DNA of 64,000 nucleotides from Gari tellinella (Eukaryota > Mollusca > Bivalvia > Cardiida > Psammobiidae): NCBI GenBank assembly GCA_922989275.2, contig OV277857.1, forward strand, positions 45,547,083 through 45,611,082. The letters run 5' to 3'. The translations under genes and the position numbers were made by a program. Numbering within the stretch: position 1 is the first letter of the stretch; each line of letters opens with the position of its first letter. The notes beneath the pieces were generated by a model. The model worked only from the letters and a program-made list of their open reading frames with translations, did not search any database and was not told where the DNA came from. This document shows, one piece after another, positions 57,575-64,000 of this stretch.

Positions 57575-58830
57575 CTGAAAATACAAAATATGAAATATCG
57601 TGAGTTATCAAAAGAAATCATGGTTCGTGTCCTAAAGGTTTCATGCGTAAAGACGTTCCACTGTATCTGGTGGTTGTAACATTACATCATCGCATGAGTC
57701 CAGTGGGCGGACCTATAAATTAGGTCAATCTTCCGGAATTAAACGATGATTAGCGAGAAGACCAATTAGCGTAAATCTAAGAATAGGAGACTATCATTGC
57801 GTAGATACACGAAACTGGGTCACCACGACCATCTTCGTAAATTTACGATAGCCAATGAAAATTCTGAATACCCGTTCTGCCCGTGAACTGCGGTGCCATG
57901 CACTCGTTCGGAAATCATAAGAAATTATCGGCAATTTCCGCATATCTCATAGAGGTTTGTCGGAAAGTCCCGGCAATTTCCGTTCGATAGTGAACATTTA
58001 ATCCTTTACTGACTGAACTTTTAACATTATATTTGAGACTATAGATAGACACTCTTGAACTGAACAAATTGAAGTAATAATTCGGCTGTTCTTTAATAAT
58101 ACTTATCATAAATGTAATAAACGTACAACAATTTCATCACTCATGCATTGGTGATTTATCAAAATCTATGTAGATCCAAATTAGATAGAACTATACTACC
58201 TACAGATGATCGAGATTAACACAATCAGCCCTAGTGACGACTTGGGTCGTCTTTTGCAGATAAAGTATAACCGGATCAAACAGCTCCTCGGGAGCTGTAT
58301 GATCAGGGTATACTTTATTTGCCTATGTGAGATCCAAGTATAAACATTTTTCTTCGTGCTGACACATAAAATATGCGATTCGGATGATTTAAAGTATAAT
58401 TTTAGCTAATAAATAGTCATCAGGTGTTCATAATTTCTGTAAATTTTCAGGGACTAATGATTTACGAATAGAAATGTCGAAGTTAGCACACAGTTTTGCA
58501 AATACAACTGCATGTATTATCAAGAGAAGACCAACACAACGTTAGATATGGTGTGGGTGACATCTGAAAAAATACAACTCAATCGCACATTTGTTTAACA
58601 TTTGTTTCGAACATTACATGATTAAGATACCATTAAAACGATATGAGGGAACAGCAGGGACTCCAAACTATTACACAATTTTAGACTCAGGAAGGGGGAT
58701 AAAATAAAGCTACGATATTGATTTAAATTTTATTTAATCACTCAACTAGTATATTATCAATCATAAGCGTATAATAAACTATATTGGGGCTATATAATGT
58801 ATATCCGATAACACAAACTCAAGACGAAGT
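57575..58830. other. Spacer of the inverted duplication; one hairpin
   Basis: A hairpin at 58255-58322 pairs GATAAAGTATAACCGGATCA and CAGCTCC with GGAGCTG and TATACTTTAT. Nothing else is recognised. Confidence 0.45.
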
Positions 58831-60960
58831 CCAGTGTTGTTGCGTTTTCCTCCCCAACGACCCCTTCTCCCCAACGACCGCAATTCATAAATGTTCGATT
58901 GCACAAACGAAAACACCATTTTCAGTCAAAATACGCTTGCAACAGTAAAGTATACATTTTTTCATTTAGAAAGTGTTATCTTATTGGTGAAAAAGTGCCC
59001 CTAAAGTGCATTTCAATACAACTCGCAGGTTTTTCTCCCCAACGCCCCATCTCAACGCCGGTAATCCGCGGAGGTTGGTACAAAATTGCGTTTGAAATAA
59101 AGGATTTCGCCGCATGAGAGTATTTTTCGGAGATATATCTCAGTAAGGCGGGTGGTACCATCTATATTTGGTCAAGATCGGCCCAGTATTAACAAAGAAA
59201 TCGGCAAAATACTTACTTGAATCGAGCACTTTCAGCTCCCCTTCAGCCCCAATGACCTCACGAGATTGTAGACCCTGATAGATATGCACACCATAGACAC
59301 AGCTACAACGCTCAAATCAAATATTCATATTCTAAATCAAATACTCTACTAAGTAGTACCCCAGCAGCGAAGATTAAAAAGACAATTCAAGATATCAGAA
59401 GTGCCAGTAAATACTCACCAGATTGAAAGAGTGTTCGACTTTTGTCCCAAATATCTAAATTGATTTCAGCACAAATAACTCAAAAACAAGAATAACGTTA
59501 TTTGACAAGACTGCAGACATACCAACAAACAGTCACCTAACGGCAATTCCAGAGAAACAAACATTTCCAACTTGTTTAGACGGTGACACATATCTGTATT
59601 CTGAGGACTTATTTTGTGACATAGATATGAACGATAGCTCAGATGATAGTTTTCGAACAGAAAACAAATACATTTTAAATATTGACATTTATTAAAGCTT
59701 AACAAGGCATTACGCTAATCTAAACCACAACCTACATTCTGCATGTAAAATCAGTCCGATGATGTGGGTTTGTGTATAAGGCGGAGACCTTTTCACTCTA
59801 GAATGCGGAAACTACGTCATATACTGATTTTGAATACATGACATAGGTGATCACGCTTTCAAAAGGTACCACCTTGTTACATTGGTGGTTTAAAAATAAA
59901 TGATCAACGTCTGGTATCGATAGAGGCGATTGTCATAATAACGCGACGTCAATTTTCGATCAGATTTCCAGGTGTTTTATTTTTGAAATTTTCGAACATA
60001 TTTCCGTGGTTTGTTAATTCTAAAAATAGATTTCCGGTTGTTGTTTTTTTTTTCATTTTTTATTTAGAATTCCGAGATACGTGAGTCCGTGAAATTCCGT
60101 GGTTTGTTAACCTCCCAAATACAACTCGTTGCGACAAAAGTCCCTTCCTCTTGACGTAAGCTATAATAACTATATGTAACGTTTTAAGTGCTTGCTTTTT
60201 GAGCCGTGGAAGGTTTGTTGTTTCTATTTTTTGTGTAAAAGTTTCATTTTGCTAATCAGAAAATTGTTCATATTCCAATTTGCTAACAATCAGACCTCTT
60301 TATATCCGTTTCATTGCATTTAAAGTTTGAATTAAGATTATATAAAGCCGTATTATTTATTGGCACCTCACTTGAAATCATGACAGGTCATGATTTCGAT
60401 GAAATATAGCAATTTTTGACAATATCAGTCCTAAATCTGTTCAACAGTAACCCTCCTCTTAGTAGGTTGCTCGGCTCCTATCAGGCACCTCATAGCCTCG
60501 AAGGCACCTCTTTTAGAAAATTAGCCCATAATATTCAATGTTGCGTGTTCCGATTCACATAAAGTATACCAAACAGCCAATAGTGTTCGTGTGCATCTTA
60601 AAGCAGCGTTAGGTGCAGAATAAATTCGTGCATTGCACTTTTTTGTACATAAATGTTGATGATTTGACCACTTTCGGTTTGAAAATGATCGTGTAACGTT
60701 TGCGCCGAATGAAATTGGGGCGCCACATCGCAATAATGGAGCATACGATGATAACTAATTCGTCAAGTGGACATTTTTACGTGGAACTACATTCCCCGAT
60801 TTCTAGAAAAAAGCAGAAAAAATACTGTTTTGAAGCAAAATCGAAACTTGACTCACCTTTCTGCCATATTTTTTGTGGCCTCTATCAACGCCCGGAAATG
60901 GCCTCTCATCTAAATCGTTGTAGCTCTAAAAGAGCTGCCTAATAAGTCGACAGGGTGTGT
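58831..60960. repeat. Right arm of the large inverted duplication
   Basis: 58831-59277 and about 60245-60960 are reverse complements of the left arm. 59278-60244 is unmatched, so one arm gained or lost about 0.8 kb. In this arm the first exon-like piece (60857-60909, minus) lacks the stop found in the left arm (GCAGAAAG instead of GCATAAAG). Confidence 0.85.
60857..60909 (-). CDS. Possible first coding exon in the right arm
   Basis: ATG at 60909 to donor GAAAG|GTGAGT: MRGHFRALIEATKNMAE plus a split codon. The copy in the left arm differs by a nonsense change. It may join 57316-57574 (phases fit). No homology is claimed. Confidence 0.35.
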
Positions 60961-61029
60961 ATAGCCAAGTTATTCGAGGAAATACGAAATCTTGTAAGAT
61001 GCATGCGTAAAGAATTGTTAGTTATATTT

Positions 61030-63595
61030 TGTGGGTAAGATTCCATTTCAAATTATTCCTTGAACATTAGCCTACATAGTATTTCAATTTTGGTGAGTTT
61101 GTTATTGATGTTCGCCATTCCTGGATAAAATTGTCCCTTATTCTCCTCTGTATAGCAGGAAAAGTAATTGACAATAGTATCCAAGTGATCCCAAATAAAC
61201 GTGTAACCCAAACTATCCAAAATTCTTTTTATATGACTACCCCAACTTTTATTGTTTCCCATCAAAGTTATACAATGCTCTCTAAAGTCATTATAAACAG
61301 TACTCATATTATCACCATATTTCCTGATTTTCAACCAATATTTTAACGATCTTTCTATGCATATAACAGAAAGCGGAAATCTACCTAATTCTCCCAGAAC
61401 TGCATAATTTACAGACGTAGATCGTACACCAAGTATGATTTTATAAAATTTTATATGAAGTGTTTCTATCTCCTTGAAATTGTATATACCCCAAACCTCA
61501 GATGCATACGTAATGATAGGAACAACCATCCTGTCAAAAAGTAGAAGTTTGGTACGTACATCCAATTCTATTTTCTTAAATAAATATAAAAGACTATACA
61601 TTGCTTTCGTGGCCTGATCTTTTAATGCTTTAAAGCATAGACTAGATTTCCATTTTTCATCAATTTTACACCCAAATAACAAAAATTATCAACCACTACT
61701 ATTTTCTCGTTGTTTATGAACCACTCAAAATTTAATGCTGATCGTCTTTTTTCAAAAACACAAATCTTTGTTTTCGCTACATTTATTTTAAGACTCCATT
61801 TAGTCGAATACAAATATAAACTATCAAGTTGTGCCTGCAGGCTATTTTTATCTGTCGTGAAGACTGCGATATCATCTGCAAAAAGAAGTAAATATATAGA
61901 AAGCTGTGTGAGATCCTTTTCAGTCAATTTATTAAGATCTAGATTATTGCTTACATCGTTAACAAAACTAATGAATAGGATCGGCGAGAGTGGCTCCCCT
62001 TCTTTCAATCCAACCGTTATATTGAACAGAGCGGATAATTCTTCATAATTAGACACTTTCACACATGCTGAAACATCTTGTAAATATATTTAAGCATAGT
62101 TAAAAATGTACAGCTTATACCTGTTTGCACAAGTTTAATCCAAAGAGCGTCTCAAATGATTGTATCAAAACATTTTTCATAATCAATAAAAGCACAATAC
62201 AATTTATTGTTACTAGACAGTATTTTTTTAATAATATACAATGTAATATAAAACACAATCAACAGTACCCCTATTATCTCTGACACCGAATTGCGAACAG
62301 GTCAGTAACTGCTCATTTTACACCATTTATTCAATCTATTTCTAAGACACAAGGAGACATTTTTTGCCAAAGAGCTTATTAAGGTGTGACCTCTGTAATT
62401 ATTTGGATTTTCCTTATCACCCTTCTTGAACAAAGGTATACTAATACCGGTCGTCCAAGATGAAGGATAATTTCCACTATTAAATATTCTATTGAAAATA
62501 GGTACTAGAAATGGTGATATAAAATCTCTTGCATCAATAAAGAAATCGGCAACAATGTTGTCGATACCAGGGCTTTTATTCCTCTTTAAGGATGCAATAG
62601 TTTTGTTAATTTCGTCACAATCAAACAATTTATCAAGCTGTTCAATGTTTATATCTGTATCAGGTAATGGTAACGTTCCATCATATATATACTGTGCATC
62701 AACTCCATTAGATAATTTTGCAAAGTGATTCTTAAAGGTTTCAGAATTATGAAATTTTCTTTGTTTTTATTATTTTATACTTATATATGAATTTCCAAAA
62801 TTTACTAGGATTTTTCATACTCATGTCACTTAATTTTTTTTTTTTCCTAAAATAATTATTTTTATTTCTTCTTTTTACATAAACGTAATCATTCCTACTT
62901 TCCATAAACTTACGTACATTAAAGTTACATTTATTACCCCATATACACTTATTTACACTTATAAAATTCCGATTTAGCTTGTCTGCATTCATCATTGAAC
63001 CAGGGAACCTTCTGTTCTTTTATATTACAATTTCTCTTCCTGTATGTTTTCTTACTAAAGGTTTTTTTCGTTATATCATAAATTGTATCCGATAACTTTT
63101 GAATAATCTGATTTATATTAAAATCTTCAATTTCTAACATGTTAACAATATCAACAAACTGCTATCGTTTATCATTTAAATATTGATTAAAGGATTCTGC
63201 TTTGCTCCTATCCCAAACTACTTTCTCCTTAAGAGGCGTTCCTTCTAAAATTTCACTTCTCGAATTATTGAAATATTCAAAACTATATGTGATAGGACAG
63301 TGATCTGAGTATTCATTCAAATCTAAAATTTCAAAGCTTTTTAACATATTAAAATTATTAACATTTGTTATCAAGTAGTCCACAACACTTGACCCAACAT
63401 TATTTCTATATGTAACATAACAAGTACACTCGCCCTGTGCGAGCCTTCCATTTACTACATGTATATGCAAATCATGCTGTTTACATAAACCTAAAAGTTT
63501 TCTTCCGAAGTTATTAACAATTTGGTCGTTTGATCGTCTTCCAGGTACCTGTATATCATCAGTTAAAGCGACTCGCAACCAGATGGGGCATTAAA
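61030..63595 (-). pseudogene. Decayed APE-type LINE (endonuclease end, RT, C-terminal region)
   Basis: Reading the minus strand: 63578-63162 carries the end of an AP-endonuclease domain (NGRLAQGECTCY, VVDYLITN, EYSDHCPITYSF). 63140-62747 is a linker (KVPWFNDECRQAK). 62628-62302 holds the RT start (KNKSPGIDNI, GISIPLFKKGDKENPNNYRG). 62062-61622 holds motif B (GLKEGEPLSPILF) and LLFADDIAVF with both Asp intact. 61682-61053 is the C-terminal region (ITYASEVWGI, AVLGELGRFPL). At least four frame breaks separate these pieces, and motif A around 62200 is damaged. The 5' part is missing beyond 63595. The clade was not determined. Confidence 0.85.
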
Positions 63596-63699
63596 AATAG
63601 TAATTTGTAAATATGTGTCAAACGCTTATATAAATGGTAAAGAATTAGTTTAGGATAAGAAATTCTGTTTAAAAAAATGTATTTCAATAAAAAAAAAAT

Positions 63700-63792
63700 A
63701 CTGGTCTCTGGTGGGATTCGAACCCGGGGCCCGGCATTGGCGGACAGAAGGCAAAATAGGGGAAACCGCTTAGACCAATGGACCACGGAACT
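63700..63792 (-). other. tRNA-like sequence
   Basis: The minus strand has TGGTCCATTGGTCTAAGCGG and, 41 bases later, GGGTTCGAATCCC, like Pol III A and B boxes. The acceptor stem halves (GTTCCG and ACCAGAG) do not pair, so a working tRNA is unlikely. A SINE head or tRNA pseudogene fits better. Confidence 0.35.
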
Positions 63793-64000
63793 ATCCGTTT
63801 ATCTCGGATCGATTTAACGTATTTCAATGTGTGGCGTTCGAAAGCGCATACAACTTCGTGATTCGGCTCGTGTTTATGTCTGAGCCCGTGTAGAGAAGCA
63901 ACAACAACAACTATACCGTCTACTAGTCGGTATAGAAAAACGATGGAAAATATCTAAAAATCTAAGATTCGGTGACGATTCTTGAAACTTTTTTTGGACT

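Overview
The window is animal genomic DNA. It has short exons with GT/AG introns, several non-LTR retrotransposons, abundant MITE-like hairpin elements and long satellite DNA. The mix of a CCHC-gag/endonuclease/RT/RNase H element with a (CATT)n tail, hairpins built on a GATCAGACGC core, and elements with a GTCCGTCCG-rich head suggests a mollusc, probably a bivalve. That is an inference; no marker gene here proves it.

Layout: 1-160 is the tail of a PIF/Harbinger transposase. 322-1950 is a broken reverse transcriptase on the minus strand, split by a repeat element at 838-1797. 2000-4170 is diverged MITE-type repeats. 4732-11202 (minus) carries the only well-supported cellular-type gene. It has eleven coding exons, and every junction has GT/AG sites and a matching phase. 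The product is about 645 aa, with two N-terminal zinc-finger-like motifs, an acidic linker, a complete tyrosine recombinase (phage integrase) fold and a C-terminal helix. One 207-bp exon is present twice, in frame, with only 50 bp between the copies. 12340-13080 is a 160-bp tandem repeat element. 13152-15383 holds 2.3 copies of a 961-bp unit, which run straight into a satellite of about 12.9 copies of a 1124-bp unit (15384-32079). A 5'-truncated I/Nimb-type retrotransposon sits inside one satellite unit with a 16-bp target duplication. A longer, inactivated copy of the same family (about 32080-39298) begins where the satellite stops. It is itself interrupted by a 1035-bp TTAA-flanked insertion.

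39299-46258 is tandem repeats and nested MITEs. 46261-53894 is a 7.6-kb foldback-like element. It has perfect 35-bp terminal inverted repeats, a TA dinucleotide on each side, and long inverted arms made of tandem repeats of about 358 bp. 55062-60960 is a large inverted duplication carrying exon-like pieces. 61030-63595 is a decayed APE-type LINE on the minus strand.

Functionally the window is mostly selfish DNA in several layers of nesting. The tyrosine recombinase gene is the main candidate for an undescribed system: it is intron-rich like a host gene, yet keeps Arg, Lys, Arg, His and Tyr at the catalytic positions, and it may have alternative forms of its core-binding (N-terminal DNA-binding) segment.
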